Shown here: positions 27,781 to 37,385 of the stretch, in pieces
Position numbering within the stretch: position 1 is the stretch's first letter
Layout of the letters: every line of letters begins with the position of its first letter
Assembly (NCBI RefSeq): GCF_003478035.1
Contig: NZ_QUEP01000012.1
Location: 1 to 64,000 of the forward strand
Direction of reading: 5' to 3'
DNA: 64,000 nucleotides
Source of the DNA: Clostridium sp. OF03-18AA
Lineage (GTDB): Bacteria > Bacillota > Clostridia > Lachnospirales > Lachnospiraceae
Made by a program: the position numbers and the translations under genes
Notes under the pieces: model-generated
Databases searched by the model: none
Seen by the model: only the letters and a program-made list of their open reading frames with translations
Told to the model about the DNA's origin: nothing

Positions 27781-27860
27781 AATCCCTGCCACTGAAATGA
27801 TACCGCAAAACAGAAGTTCTTAAGCTTCCGGCGGTTCTCATCTCATGGCAGGGATTTTTT
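27781..27860 (+). terminator. terminator of luxS
   Basis: AATCCCTGCCA (27781-27791) pairs with TGGCAGGGATT (27846-27856), enclosing a second ACCGC/GCGGT stem and followed by a T run. Confidence 0.85.
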
Positions 27861-27901
27861 ATATCCAGGAACGCAGTGCACAATTTTCAGTTTATTTACT
27901 T

Positions 27902-29920
27902 TTACAGCTCTTTTCCATTTTCTGGTGTACTTTTCTCTTCCTTTTCACAGGACTTTTCGACCAGATCTGTCTTCTCATTCTTCTCTTTTTTGCTCCCGCT
28001 CTTTCCCTTTTTCGTCTCCTTCCCCGCATCCGGATCCGCAACACTTTCGAGGATCATGATCCCGCGCGGCGGCACTGCCAGCATCATCTGGTTTTTCAGG
28101 ACTTCTCCGGTTCCATCAGACGGCAGATCTTCCACATCCGGATCCGCCGTGCTGCAGATCACATGCCACTTCGCGCCTTTCGGCAGATGGGGAAGCCCGA
28201 ACATATGCGGTTCCCAGTGCATGTTGTAGAGGACATAAAAGTTCGCGTCATCCGTCCCGTCCGGTTTCTTTGCGTAAGCGCCCCAGTACAGGATCCCGAA
28301 CTGCCGCCGGAAATTTTCAAATTCCGGTTTCCAGGCGTTTTCGCCGTGGTAGGAGACATCCGGACGGCCGCAGGACTTGTAGTCCATGATCCGTGGTTCC
28401 CGGTCCATGTGGAACATCTTGTGGGATTTCCGGAAGGCGATCAGGCGTTTCACAAACTCCACCTGGTCCATATGCGTCTCCAGGAGCTTCCAGTTTAACC
28501 ATGAGACCGCATTATCCTGACAGTAGGCGTTGTTGTTGCCGTCCTGACTGTTTCCAAACTCATCGCCAGCCATCAAAAGCGGTACTCCCTGGCTCAAAAA
28601 CAGGAGCAGATATGCGTTTTTGATCAGCTGTTTTCTGAGCTCCACGATCTTTTTCTTTCTCGTCGGTCCCTCCGCTCCGCAGTTCCAGGAATAATTGTAA
28701 TCGCTTCCGTCCCGGTTCTCCTCACCGTTTTTCTCATTGTGCTTCCGGTCGTAGGAGACCGCATCCATCAGTGTGAAGCCGTTCGTGTTCGCCATGTAGT
28801 TGACAACCGCATACTCCGCCGGATTCCTGCGGTTCCGGAATTCGAACGCCTGGAGCATTCCTTCATCACCTTTTAAGAAACGGCGCATATCCTCCATAAA
28901 CTGCATGTTGTACTCGGCAAGATTCTTTTCCGCAACGGAAACCGGACCGTCTCCCGGCGTGATATAGCCCTTTTTCGGGCGGCGATCCATCACCTCGTTC
29001 CAGTTTTCCGCAAAAAGCTTCGTCCTCTTTAAGAACGGGCCCTCCGCCGCCAGCAAAAGATTCGGGAATCCCAACAGATGAAAGCCGTCCACATGATACT
29101 CCTCTACCCAGTAGCGAAGGACCGATACGATCTCCCCCGGAAGTTCTTTTCCGGTAAAATACAGTTCCGGAATACATTCGATCCCGGCCCTGTGCAGCTC
29201 TTTTACCAGCGTTTTAAACTCGCTCTCCGCCGACATCTCCCCGTGAGACGCATATGCCGACTTCACCGTATAGAGATATGACGGTCCATATCCCCAGTAA
29301 TTGATATATCCCGTCGGTTCCGGTTTCGCATCATGAAATCCATTTCCGGATGACGACATCATGACCTCGTCAAACTCCGTCACCGGCATCAGCTCCACCG
29401 CCGTGATCCCGAGGTCTTTCAGATATGGGATCTTCTCCACGATGCCTGCATACGTTCCGCGGGCAGAAACATTCGAGGACGCATGCGCTGTAAATCCACG
29501 GACATGAAGTTTGTAGAGGATCGTATCGGCATACGGGATTTCCGGATTTGCATCATCTTCCCAGTCAAACGCTTCCGACAATACCCGGCACTGCACCGGC
29601 TTTCCGGCACGTTTCCGGTCCGCCCATTTTTCACGCCCGGTAAGGATCCGCGCATAGGGATCTGCCACAATTTTTCCATCAATCATGAAATTATATTCAA
29701 ATGATGCAAGATCAGCCCGATCCAGTTCCAGTGACCAGACATCTCCCATCCGGTGTTTCGGATCAAACGGGATCTTCTCACATGGCTTCTTCTCGCCCGG
29801 CCGGTATAAGAGCAGGAAAACCTCCTCTCCGTGTCCCTGTACCAGGATATGAGCGCTTTTTTCTTCCTGCGTGACACCAAGTGGATACAGGATTCTGTTA
29901 CTGTTTCGATATTCTGCCAT
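27902..29920 (-). CDS. GlgX-like GH13 protein lacking key catalytic residues
   Basis: 672 residues with the layout of glycogen debranching enzyme/isoamylase: CBM48-like N-terminus, GH13 barrel (about 130-500) and C-terminal beta domain, then a Lys/Glu-rich tail (633-672). The family signature MAGDEFGNSQDGNNNAYCQDN (450-470) is intact. However, the nucleophile position in the usual GFRFDLA block is L283 (GFHLLGF), the usual TAHDGF block is NTNGF (T379, N380), and the strand-4 D-x-x-x-x-NH block is PELYFTG. Only the acid/base E305 remains. It is probably a non-hydrolytic glycogen-binding or regulatory paralogue. It follows the ABC-F gene by 31 bases. Catalytic death is my inference by aligning against remembered E. 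coli GlgX motifs. Confidence 0.8.
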   Translation of the reverse strand: MAEYRNSNRILYPLGVTQEEKSAHILVQGHGEEVFLLLYRPGEKKPCEKIPFDPKHRMGDVWSLELDRADLASFEYNFMIDGKIVADPYARILTGREKWADRKRAGKPVQCRVLSEAFDWEDDANPEIPYADTILYKLHVRGFTAHASSNVSARGTYAGIVEKIPYLKDLGITAVELMPVTEFDEVMMSSSGNGFHDAKPEPTGYINYWGYGPSYLYTVKSAYASHGEMSAESEFKTLVKELHRAGIECIPELYFTGKELPGEIVSVLRYWVEEYHVDGFHLLGFPNLLLAAEGPFLKRTKLFAENWNEVMDRRPKKGYITPGDGPVSVAEKNLAEYNMQFMEDMRRFLKGDEGMLQAFEFRNRRNPAEYAVVNYMANTNGFTLMDAVSYDRKHNEKNGEENRDGSDYNYSWNCGAEGPTRKKKIVELRKQLIKNAYLLLFLSQGVPLLMAGDEFGNSQDGNNNAYCQDNAVSWLNWKLLETHMDQVEFVKRLIAFRKSHKMFHMDREPRIMDYKSCGRPDVSYHGENAWKPEFENFRRQFGILYWGAYAKKPDGTDDANFYVLYNMHWEPHMFGLPHLPKGAKWHVICSTADPDVEDLPSDGTGEVLKNQMMLAVPPRGIMILESVADPDAGKETKKGKSGSKKEKNEKTDLVEKSCEKEEKSTPENGKEL

Positions 29921-29951
29921 TTTAAATCCCCCGTTTTCCCCGACATGAGTA

Positions 29952-31817
29952 TTATTTATTCTTCTGCGCCTCGATCTGCTCTGCCAGGTCGTTCAGATAT
30001 ACCCAGCGGTCCATCTTCTCCTCGAGCGCAGCTTCCTTCTCTTCCTTTTCCTTCATCAGCTCATTGAGCTTCGTAAAGTTCGTTGCGGACGCCTCGATCT
30101 CCTTTTCCAAGTTCTCAACCGCCTCTTCCAGCTTCGCGATATCGTCCTCGATCGTATCCCACTCCCGCTGCTCTTTGTAGCTGAATTTCAGCTTCTTTTC
30201 CCTCGGTTTCACGTTTGTCCGCGGCGCATTTCCTTCCGGATCGCCCTCTGCGGCTGTCCCGTTCCCCTTATCCGCAGACTTCTTCGCAGATGCCGGATTC
30301 TCCGCCGCGCTCTCCGCAAGCTTCGCCTCCCGCTCCGCCTTCGCTGCCTGATAATCCGTGAATCCGCCTTCGTACTGCTGGAGTTTTCCGTCTCCTTCAA
30401 ACGCAAAAATCCTTCCGACCACACGATCCAGGAAATACCGGTCATGGGAAACCGTGATCACGATTCCCTGGAAGCTGTCAAGATAATCCTCTAAGATCAT
30501 CAGGGTGCGGATATCAAGGTCATTCGTCGGCTCGTCCAGGATCAGGACATTCGGTGCACTCATCAGGATCTTTAAGAGATACAGACGTCTTCTCTCGCCG
30601 CCGGACAGTTTTTCAATCACCGTGTACTGGACAGACGGCTGGAACAGGAACCGTTCCAGCATCTGGGATGCGCTGATGCTGCCATCCTTCGTCTTTACAT
30701 ACTCTGCGACATTCTTGATATAGTCGATGACCTTGAGACTCGTGTCCATGTCCTCGTTTTCCTGGGAGAAATAGCCGAGTTTTACGGTCTGCCCGATCTC
30801 GATCGTACCGGAATCCGGTTTTACCCAACCCGCGATCATCTTCATCAGCGTCGATTTTCCACTTCCGTTCGGTCCGATATAACCGATCCGGTCATCTTTT
30901 AAGAAAAAGTAAGTGTAATCTTTGATCAGGACCTTGTCCCCGTATGATTTACAGAGATCCGTGATCTCGATCGTTGTCCTCCCAAGGCGGCTGGAGATCG
31001 ACTCCATCTCGACTTTTCCGTCTTCCACCGGTCCCTTTTTGTCCCGCAGTGCCTCGAAGCGCTGGATCCTGCCTTTCTGCTTTGTGGAACGCGCTCTCGC
31101 ACCTCTCTGCATCCAGGCAAGCTCGGTCCGCAGGATCGACTGGCGCTTGCGCTCGGACGCCTTTTCCATGTCCATGCGCTCCGCTTTCAGTTCCAGGAAT
31201 CCCTCATAGTTTGCCTGATAGCTGTAGAGTTTTCCGTTATCGAGCTCCACGATCCGGTTTGTCACGCTGTCAAGAAAATACCGGTCATGGGTGATCATCA
31301 GGAGCGCGCCCTTAAATTTCTTTAAATAATCTTCCAGCCAGTCCGCCATCTCACTGTCAAGATGGTTCGTCGGCTCGTCCAGGATCAGAAGCTCCGCTGT
31401 CGATAAAAGCACCGATGCCAATGCCGCGCGCTTCTTCTGTCCGCCGGACAAATGTTCCACTTTCTCGTTAAAATCCGGGATCCCGAGGCGGTTCAGCATG
31501 GATTTCGCCTGGCTCTCAAGGTCCCAGACATGCTCATGTCCCTCATTTTCCCTTAAAACACTCTCTAACACCGTCTCTCCCGGGTGGAATACCGGGTTCT
31601 GCGGAAGATAGCGGATGTCCAGATTTCTTCCCCGGACGATCCGGCCGGAGTCCGGCTCCTCAAGTCCCGCCACCATCTTTAATAAGGTGGATTTTCCTGT
31701 TCCGTTGATCCCGATCAGACCGATCTTATCGCCTTCGTTGATGGAAAAATCGGTATCGTCAAAGAGTAATCGTTCTGTATATGATTTCGTCAGATGTTCT
31801 GCCGTTACTAAGTTCAT
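29952..31817 (-). CDS. uup: ABC-F ATPase, Uup-like
   Basis: Soluble ribosome-associated/DNA-binding type twin ATPase, 621 residues. The first NBD has GINGTGKST, LSGGQKKRAALA and LDEPTNHLD; the second has GPNGSGKST, LSGGERRRLYLL and LDEPTNDLD; both have SHDRYFLD. After a Ser/Ala/Glu-rich linker (about 500-545) comes a coiled-coil C-terminal domain (YKEQREWDTIEDDIAKLEE...), the feature of Uup proteins. 74 bases after exoA and 31 before the GlgX-like gene, so probably one transcript. Uup assignment rests on the C-terminal coiled coil. Confidence 0.85.
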   Translation of the reverse strand: MNLVTAEHLTKSYTERLLFDDTDFSINEGDKIGLIGINGTGKSTLLKMVAGLEEPDSGRIVRGRNLDIRYLPQNPVFHPGETVLESVLRENEGHEHVWDLESQAKSMLNRLGIPDFNEKVEHLSGGQKKRAALASVLLSTAELLILDEPTNHLDSEMADWLEDYLKKFKGALLMITHDRYFLDSVTNRIVELDNGKLYSYQANYEGFLELKAERMDMEKASERKRQSILRTELAWMQRGARARSTKQKGRIQRFEALRDKKGPVEDGKVEMESISSRLGRTTIEITDLCKSYGDKVLIKDYTYFFLKDDRIGYIGPNGSGKSTLMKMIAGWVKPDSGTIEIGQTVKLGYFSQENEDMDTSLKVIDYIKNVAEYVKTKDGSISASQMLERFLFQPSVQYTVIEKLSGGERRRLYLLKILMSAPNVLILDEPTNDLDIRTLMILEDYLDSFQGIVITVSHDRYFLDRVVGRIFAFEGDGKLQQYEGGFTDYQAAKAEREAKLAESAAENPASAKKSADKGNGTAAEGDPEGNAPRTNVKPREKKLKFSYKEQREWDTIEDDIAKLEEAVENLEKEIEASATNFTKLNELMKEKEEKEAALEEKMDRWVYLNDLAEQIEAQKNK

Positions 31818-31891
31818 GTTATGTCAACCTGCCATTGTTTTATTTCGATCTATCGTCGTTGATTTTCCGACGTTCAGCATTCCACTATTTA

Positions 31892-32647
31892 TCAGTCGAT
31901 ATCCAGCTCCACCGGACAGTGATCGCTTCCCATGATCTCCGTATGGATCTTTGCGCCCACCAGCCTGTCCTTTAAGCCCTCGGAAACGCAGAAATAGTCG
32001 ATCCGCCATCCCGCGTTCTTTGCTCTCGCCGAGAACCGGTAAGACCACCAGGAGTAGATCCCTTCCTGATCCGGGTAAAAATACCGGAAAGTATCGATAA
32101 ATCCGGCGCCCAGGAGCTCCGTGAATTTCGCGCGTTCCTCATCGGAGAATCCCGCATTTTTCCGGTTCGTCTTCGGATTCTTCAGGTCGATCTCGTTGTG
32201 GGCTACATTGAGATCGCCGCAGAAGATCACCGGCTTCTTTTTCTCCAGCTCTTTCAGGTACGTCCGGAACGCGTCCTCCCACTGCATCCGGTAATCCAGA
32301 CGTTTCAGCCCGTCCTGGGAGTTCGGCGTGTAGCAGGTGATCACGTAATATTCCGGAAATTCTGCCGTGATCACGCGGCCTTCATGGTCATGTTCCTCGA
32401 TCCCGAGTCCGTAAGTCACTGCGACCGGCTCTTCCTTCGTAAACATCGCCGTTCCGGAATATCCTTTTTTCTCCGCATAATTCCAGTACTGGTGATATCC
32501 CGGAAGATCCAGATCTACCTGGCCTTCCTGCAGCTTGCTCTCCTGGATGCAGAAGATATCTGCGTCCGTCTCCTTTAAATATTCTAAAAATCCCTTTCCC
32601 AGGCAGGCACGAAGGCCGTTTACGTTCCAGGAAATCATTTTTTTCAT
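31892..32647 (-). CDS. exoA: exodeoxyribonuclease III
   Basis: AP endonuclease/3'-5' exonuclease of base-excision repair, 251 residues. Motifs: SWNVNGLRA near the start, IQESK with E36, [12 protein letters not shown], and the C-terminal GSDHCPV with the catalytic Asp-His. An in-frame ATG at 32662 exists, but the GGAG at 32658-32661 that could serve as ribosome site lies after it, so ATG 32647 ([11 protein letters not shown]) is preferred. First gene of a likely exoA-uup-GlgX-like unit. Confidence 0.92.
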   Translation of the reverse strand: MKKMISWNVNGLRACLGKGFLEYLKETDADIFCIQESKLQEGQVDLDLPGYHQYWNYAEKKGYSGTAMFTKEEPVAVTYGLGIEEHDHEGRVITAEFPEYYVITCYTPNSQDGLKRLDYRMQWEDAFRTYLKELEKKKPVIFCGDLNVAHNEIDLKNPKTNRKNAGFSDEERAKFTELLGAGFIDTFRYFYPDQEGIYSWWSYRFSARAKNAGWRIDYFCVSEGLKDRLVGAKIHTEIMGSDHCPVELDID

Positions 32648-32865
32648 AGATTCGTTCTCCATTTCTATCGCACTCTTGCATGGACCGTTCTGAATTGTAT
32701 CCTGCAGACATGAAAAATTACAGATATTCTGCGATCCGCATATAAGTTAAGTATATCATCATTCCATATGATTTACCATCATAAAATACTCCGGACTGCA
32801 GCCGGTGAATAACGCGAGCAGTAACGATCTCTCCCCATCCACATGATGGCCGGCTAAAGAAGAAA

Positions 32866-32907
32866 CAAGGTCCCCGCTGCAGCATCATGCGCCGCAGGGG
32901 AACCTTG
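32866..32907 (-). terminator. terminator of the iclR-ABC-phosphorylase operon
   Basis: CAAGGTCCCC at 32866-32875 pairs imperfectly with GGGGAACCTTG at 32897-32907, with a GC-rich inner stem. On the minus strand it is followed by TTTCTTCTTT. Confidence 0.7.
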
Positions 32908-32926
32908 CCTGTTTTTCTTTTGATTT

Positions 32927-33706
32927 TTAACCGACCACACTCTTATCGATGACTTTCCAGTAAAGCGCCTTTTTCTCGACAAATTCCGAGATCAGATACA
33001 GCGCCAGACCGATCACGCTTAAGAGGATGACTGCATTTAAGATCATCTTGATATCATATGTCTCGCTTCCCAGTGTCAGCAGATATCCGAGTCCCGCTTT
33101 GGCTCCGATCATCTCGCCGATAACAGCACCTGTCATCGCCTGTGTCAGGGCAAGCTTGATACCGGACAGCATCATTTCGATGGAATACGGAACCTCGATC
33201 TTACAGAATGTCTGCCATTTGCTGGCTTTGAGCACCTTCATCAGATTGTATACATTATCTTCAATGGAACGGATCGCGGACACCTCGTTGATCATGATCG
33301 GGAATGATACGACCAGGATAACAAGGGCTGCCTTTGATTCGATGCCGAGTCCCATCCACAGGATAAATAACGGTGCGAGGGAAATCTTCGGCGCTGTCTG
33401 GATAATGATGACAAACGGCATGATCAGGCGTTCAATAAACCGGATCTTCGCCATAATATACCCGAGGATCAGTCCGATCACAATACCGATCACGGTTCCC
33501 ATAAGGATCTCTTCCATCGTGACACGGATATGTTTCATGATATCACCGCTGACGAACAGCTTTACCATTGAATCTGCCAGTTCTGCCGGGCCGGGAAGCA
33601 GATAATTCGGTACATGAAAGAGCCGGATATACAGTTCCCACACGATCAGAAACAACGGCAGAAACAATGCCGGAAGAATGATTTTTCTGTATTTTCTGTA
33701 AAACAT
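32927..33706 (-). CDS. ABC transporter permease, NitT/TauT/SsuC family (second copy)
   Basis: 259-residue inner-membrane permease with about six helices. The coupling-helix region (PKISLAPLFILWMGLGIESKAALVILVVSFPIMINE) is characteristic of the SsuC/TauC/ThiX-like family. Last gene of the operon, downstream of the binding protein. A related permease (35842-36624) lies in the same operon, so the transporter may use a heterodimeric pore. Substrate unknown; the neighbouring nucleoside phosphorylase suggests a nucleobase or related heterocycle. Confidence 0.88.
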   Translation of the reverse strand: MFYRKYRKIILPALFLPLFLIVWELYIRLFHVPNYLLPGPAELADSMVKLFVSGDIMKHIRVTMEEILMGTVIGIVIGLILGYIMAKIRFIERLIMPFVIIIQTAPKISLAPLFILWMGLGIESKAALVILVVSFPIMINEVSAIRSIEDNVYNLMKVLKASKWQTFCKIEVPYSIEMMLSGIKLALTQAMTGAVIGEMIGAKAGLGYLLTLGSETYDIKMILNAVILLSVIGLALYLISEFVEKKALYWKVIDKSVVG

Positions 33707-33757
33707 CTCTCACCTCATAACTCTTCCAGCCCGGAGCTGGGAAATCTTTGTTCTCTC

Positions 33758-34855
33758 TTATTTTGCCGGTGTATAAAGAAGCCCTGCTGCATCGAAGGTC
33801 TCATCGATGTTGCCGATCTCTTTGGATTTATTGATGAGTGCCTGCCACTTCTCCGGATCAGATGCGCCGATTCCGTTCTCTGCTGTGTAGTCGCTCTGCC
33901 ATAATGTCTTTACGAATACATCATTTAAGATCTGGACAACAACATCTCTCTTTTCTGCGAATGTCGGTGCATATTTCTCGATGGACATATCAACTGCCTC
34001 TTCTACATGGCCGTCGATGATGTATTCGATCGCTTTATTTAATGCGCGGCAGAAGCCATCAACTGTTTCCGGATCTTTCTCAACAAGTGCGTCGCCTGCA
34101 ACTAATACGTTTCCGAAGGACGGAAGGAACTGGTCACATGTGATCTCGCTTGCAGCGAAACCGGAGTTGTTTAACTCGATCGTTCTGAGTTTGGAGAATA
34201 CGATCGCATCGACCTGACCCTCAGTGAGAGCTGTCAGGATCGCACCTGTACCAACGATCTCAACCTGAACATCGTCGATGGTAAGTCCTGCGGACTCCAG
34301 AGCTGCCTGAAGCTGGAAATAGTTTGCGCTTCCAAGGCTTGTTACCGCTACTTTTTTGCCCTTTAAGTCAGCTGGTGTGCTGATCCCGGAATCACTTCCG
34401 AAAATGATCGCTCCAAGACCTTCCTGGTATGTTGTGTGAACAACCTTTACCGGGATTCCCTGTGCTTTTGCAGCTACAACTGCATCTGCATTCGGGAAAC
34501 CGAACTCAACATTTCCTGCTGCGACATTCTTTACGATATCAGCAGCTGCTGCATAATAAAACTCTACATTCAGACCTTCTTCTGCGAAGTATCCGTTTTC
34601 CTGTGCAAGATATAACGGTGCGTAATACGGAACAGCGGAACCGTCGATCTGGATGGAAACAGTCTTTAAGTCTCCTGCATCCTTTGCCTCGGCTGCTGTT
34701 GTTTCGTCTGCTTTGCTCTCTTCCGCAGCAGTTGTCTCTGCTGCTGTTGTTGCGGCTGCCTCACTCGCTTTGTTTGCGCTGTCAGAGCTACATCCTGCAA
34801 GCATGGACACTGCCATGGCTGCTGTCAGTACGGTTGCAAGAATTTTCTTTCTCAT
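33758..34855 (-). CDS. NMT1/THI5-like substrate-binding lipoprotein
   Basis: 365 residues. Lipobox MLAGC gives Cys22, followed by an Ala/Thr/Glu linker (about 25-62). The mature domain, VSIQIDGSAVPYYAPLYLAQENGYFAEEGLNVEFYY, is typical of NMT1/THI5/SsuA-type receptors, followed by PADLKGKKVAVTSLGSANYFQLQAAL. Members bind thiamine-pyrimidine precursors, sulfonates or nucleobase-like compounds. Between the phosphorylase and a permease gene; ribosome site GGAGAAGGAGAG. Confidence 0.88.
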   Translation of the reverse strand: MRKKILATVLTAAMAVSMLAGCSSDSANKASEAAATTAAETTAAEESKADETTAAEAKDAGDLKTVSIQIDGSAVPYYAPLYLAQENGYFAEEGLNVEFYYAAAADIVKNVAAGNVEFGFPNADAVVAAKAQGIPVKVVHTTYQEGLGAIIFGSDSGISTPADLKGKKVAVTSLGSANYFQLQAALESAGLTIDDVQVEIVGTGAILTALTEGQVDAIVFSKLRTIELNNSGFAASEITCDQFLPSFGNVLVAGDALVEKDPETVDGFCRALNKAIEYIIDGHVEEAVDMSIEKYAPTFAEKRDVVVQILNDVFVKTLWQSDYTAENGIGASDPEKWQALINKSKEIGNIDETFDAAGLLYTPAK

Positions 34856-34991
34856 AGTACTCTCCTTCTCCTTTTCATAATGGATTGATACATTTGCTCC
34901 CGCCGGGTGATATTCCCGGCATTTATAATTTCCCCTGCCGTCTCCGGCCGGGTCATTATCATAGATCCGTTATCCGCAGTATCTTTTTCCG

Positions 34992-35783
34992 CTATTTTCT
35001 GTGAAGATATTCCTTATATAATTTTTCTCCTGCTGCCAGTGCCGTTCTGCACATTTCCTTCTGCGCAGGTTCAAAATCCACCAGCCACTGGTCCGTGATC
35101 CGGTTGCAGTGTACCGCGCAGATACTTCCCGAGAAAACATTGTTCAATGACGCCAGCGTGAAGATTGTCTCCGCTTCCATCTCCATGTTCAGGATGTTCC
35201 ATTTTTTATACTGTTCCAGGACCGCATTTTCATCATATCCCGTTTCAAACGGCATCTGACGTCCCTGACCATGGTAGAAAGAGCCGACCGACATGCAGAC
35301 TCCCATGGAATATGGCTGTTCTCTCTCTTCACACGCACGTTTCAGACAGTCCAGAACCTCGAACGATGCCAGCGCCGGGTATTCCGATGGTGCGTAAAAG
35401 CACGATGAACCGCCTCTCCGGACAGCACCTGTGTTTAATACCATAGCGCCGCACGGCACCTCTTCCTTCAGGACACCTGTTCCGCCGATCCGGATCAATG
35501 CTTTTGCTCCGAGCGCGATCAGCTGGATCACAGCGATCTCTGTTGACGGTGCGCCGATCCCTGTGGAACACACTGTAATTTTAATGCCATTGTAATATCC
35601 TGTCCCAACCACGTATTCCCGGTAATTGCTGACGATCCTGTAATCTTCCAGCAGATCCTCAAACATCGATACGCGCGCCGGATCCCCCGGAAGCAGCACG
35701 ATCTCTCCAATATCATCTGCCGTACACTGGATATGCGGCATTTTTCCATTCATCGTCGGTGATGAAGCCGATGTAAAATTCAC
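34992..35783 (-). CDS. nucleoside phosphorylase (PNP/UDP family)
   Basis: Phosphorolytic cleavage of a nucleoside to base and pentose 1-phosphate. Motifs: LLPGDPARV phosphate loop, GTGYYNGIKITVCSTGIGAPSTEIAV, IRIGGTG and MEMEAETIFTLA (ribose-binding ME-E). The frame extends to an ATG at 35858 overlapping the preceding permease, but that ATG has no ribosome site, whereas GTG 35783 has GGAGGAG at good distance, giving 263 residues. Being inside an ABC operon suggests that the imported substrate or its product is a nucleoside/base. Uridine versus purine specificity is not clear by eye. Confidence 0.85.
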   Translation of the reverse strand: MNFTSASSPTMNGKMPHIQCTADDIGEIVLLPGDPARVSMFEDLLEDYRIVSNYREYVVGTGYYNGIKITVCSTGIGAPSTEIAVIQLIALGAKALIRIGGTGVLKEEVPCGAMVLNTGAVRRGGSSCFYAPSEYPALASFEVLDCLKRACEEREQPYSMGVCMSVGSFYHGQGRQMPFETGYDENAVLEQYKKWNILNMEMEAETIFTLASLNNVFSGSICAVHCNRITDQWLVDFEPAQKEMCRTALAAGEKLYKEYLHRK

Positions 35784-35841
35784 ACAAATCTCCTCCAAAA
35801 ACTTTCTTCCTTTGTCTTTTTCCGAACAGGCGCAGTCCTTA

Positions 35842-36624
35842 TCAGTTCTTTGACTCATGCCAGTACAGGAATTTATCTTCCAGCACGCTGATCACCTGGT
35901 ATGTCGCGATTCCCAGGATGATCGTTACGATGATGCCTGCGAGCAGCATCGGTGTGTCATATGTCGATGATGCATATGTTAAAATGTAGCCAAGGCCCTG
36001 TTTTCCCGACATCCATTCTGCAACGATCGCTCCGATGACTGCCTGGACGATCCCCACTTTCATACTCGCAAAAAGTGCCGGAAGTGAATACTGCATCTCA
36101 ACCTGTGAAAAGATCTGCCATTTTGATGCCTTTAAGATCTTCATCAGGTTTCTGACATCCGGCGGGATCGATTCCAATCCCAGCATCATGCCTGACAATA
36201 CCGGAAACAGTACCATGGAAATGATCAGAACAACTTTTGATACAAGTCCGATCCCGAACCAGATAACGAACAGCGGAACAAGAGCGATCTTCGGCGCTGT
36301 CTGCAGAAAGATCAGATACGGCATCAGCATCGTTTTCAACGCATCGACCTTGATAAATATATATCCAAGTACGATCCCGAGAAACGCTCCGATCACAAAC
36401 CCGAGAATGACCTCATATGTTGTCGTCCAGAGATGGAGATAAACCGTTCCCTTTACAAACATTTTTTCCAGACTGTTCCATACTTTCGGCGGCGATGGCA
36501 GAATGTACGCCGGTACATGTTTCACTGCAACGTAGATCCACCAGATCGCAATAAAGACACCGACGGAAAGTGCATACTCCCCGATCGTTCTTAAGACACC
36601 CTGAAGTTTTCCATTTTTCTTCAT
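35842..36624 (-). CDS. ABC transporter permease, NitT/TauT/SsuC family (first copy)
   Basis: 260-residue membrane protein with six predicted helices and the family loop PKIALVPLFVIWFGIGLVSKVVLI. Its ATG overlaps the stop of the ATPase gene by 4 bases (ATGA), indicating translational coupling. Similar to but distinct from the permease at 32927-33706. Confidence 0.88.
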   Translation of the reverse strand: MKKNGKLQGVLRTIGEYALSVGVFIAIWWIYVAVKHVPAYILPSPPKVWNSLEKMFVKGTVYLHLWTTTYEVILGFVIGAFLGIVLGYIFIKVDALKTMLMPYLIFLQTAPKIALVPLFVIWFGIGLVSKVVLIISMVLFPVLSGMMLGLESIPPDVRNLMKILKASKWQIFSQVEMQYSLPALFASMKVGIVQAVIGAIVAEWMSGKQGLGYILTYASSTYDTPMLLAGIIVTIILGIATYQVISVLEDKFLYWHESKN

Positions 36625-37367
36625 CCGATGATCCCCCTCAGGTACTTATTGTATTCTGTAAATTTCGGATCATTTCTTGTCGCTTCTCCCCTCGGGCGCG
36701 GCAGATCGATCTCGACCATCTCCTTTACGCGTCCCGGTCTCGCCGACATGACGAGCACCCGGTCTGACAGGAACGTCGCTTCCTCGATGCTGTGTGTGAC
36801 AAAGATGACCGTCTTTTTCGTCTTCTGCCAGATCTTCAGCAGCTCCTCATTTAAATGGTCCCGCGTCAGGGCATCCAGCGCACCGAACGGCTCATCCATC
36901 AGGAGCAGCGGCGCATCGTAGGAAAGCGCACGGACGATGGAAACCCTCTGTTTCATACCGCCGGAAAGTTCTCGCGGGAGCGCTGTCTTGAACTCGGAAA
37001 GTCCTGCAAGTTCTAAGAGTTCATCGAGCTTTTTTTCATTCTCTTCCGTCTGTTTTTTCTGGATCACAAGCGGAAATTCCGCATTCTGTCTTACATTCTT
37101 CCACGGAAGCAGGACAGAATCCTGGAAAACAAAGCCCATCTGCTGGTCTGCGCCGTCACGGTACTCGATCGTGCCGGATGTCGGTTTGTCGAGGTTTCCG
37201 ATGATCCGTAAAAGTGTTGATTTTCCGCATCCGGACGGACCGATGATCGAGATAAACTCACCCGGCCGGATCTGAAGATTGATATCCTTCAACGCTACTG
37301 TATCCTCTTTTAAGAGGTTGCTGTATACCTTGTTTAAGCCTTTTAACTCTACGCTGTACTCACTCAT
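36621..37367 (-). CDS. ABC transporter ATP-binding protein, NitT/TauT family
   Basis: 248-residue ATPase energising the two permeases. Walker A GPSGCGKST, Q-loop VFQDSVLLPW, signature LSGGMKQRVSIVRAL, Walker B LLLMDEPFGALD, H-loop FVTHSIEEA. AAGGAGG precedes the ATG. Follows iclR by 18 bases. Confidence 0.92.
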   Translation of the reverse strand: MSEYSVELKGLNKVYSNLLKEDTVALKDINLQIRPGEFISIIGPSGCGKSTLLRIIGNLDKPTSGTIEYRDGADQQMGFVFQDSVLLPWKNVRQNAEFPLVIQKKQTEENEKKLDELLELAGLSEFKTALPRELSGGMKQRVSIVRALSYDAPLLLMDEPFGALDALTRDHLNEELLKIWQKTKKTVIFVTHSIEEATFLSDRVLVMSARPGRVKEMVEIDLPRPRGEATRNDPKFTEYNKYLRGIIG

Positions 37368-37385
37368 AACGTTCCTCCTTTTTCT

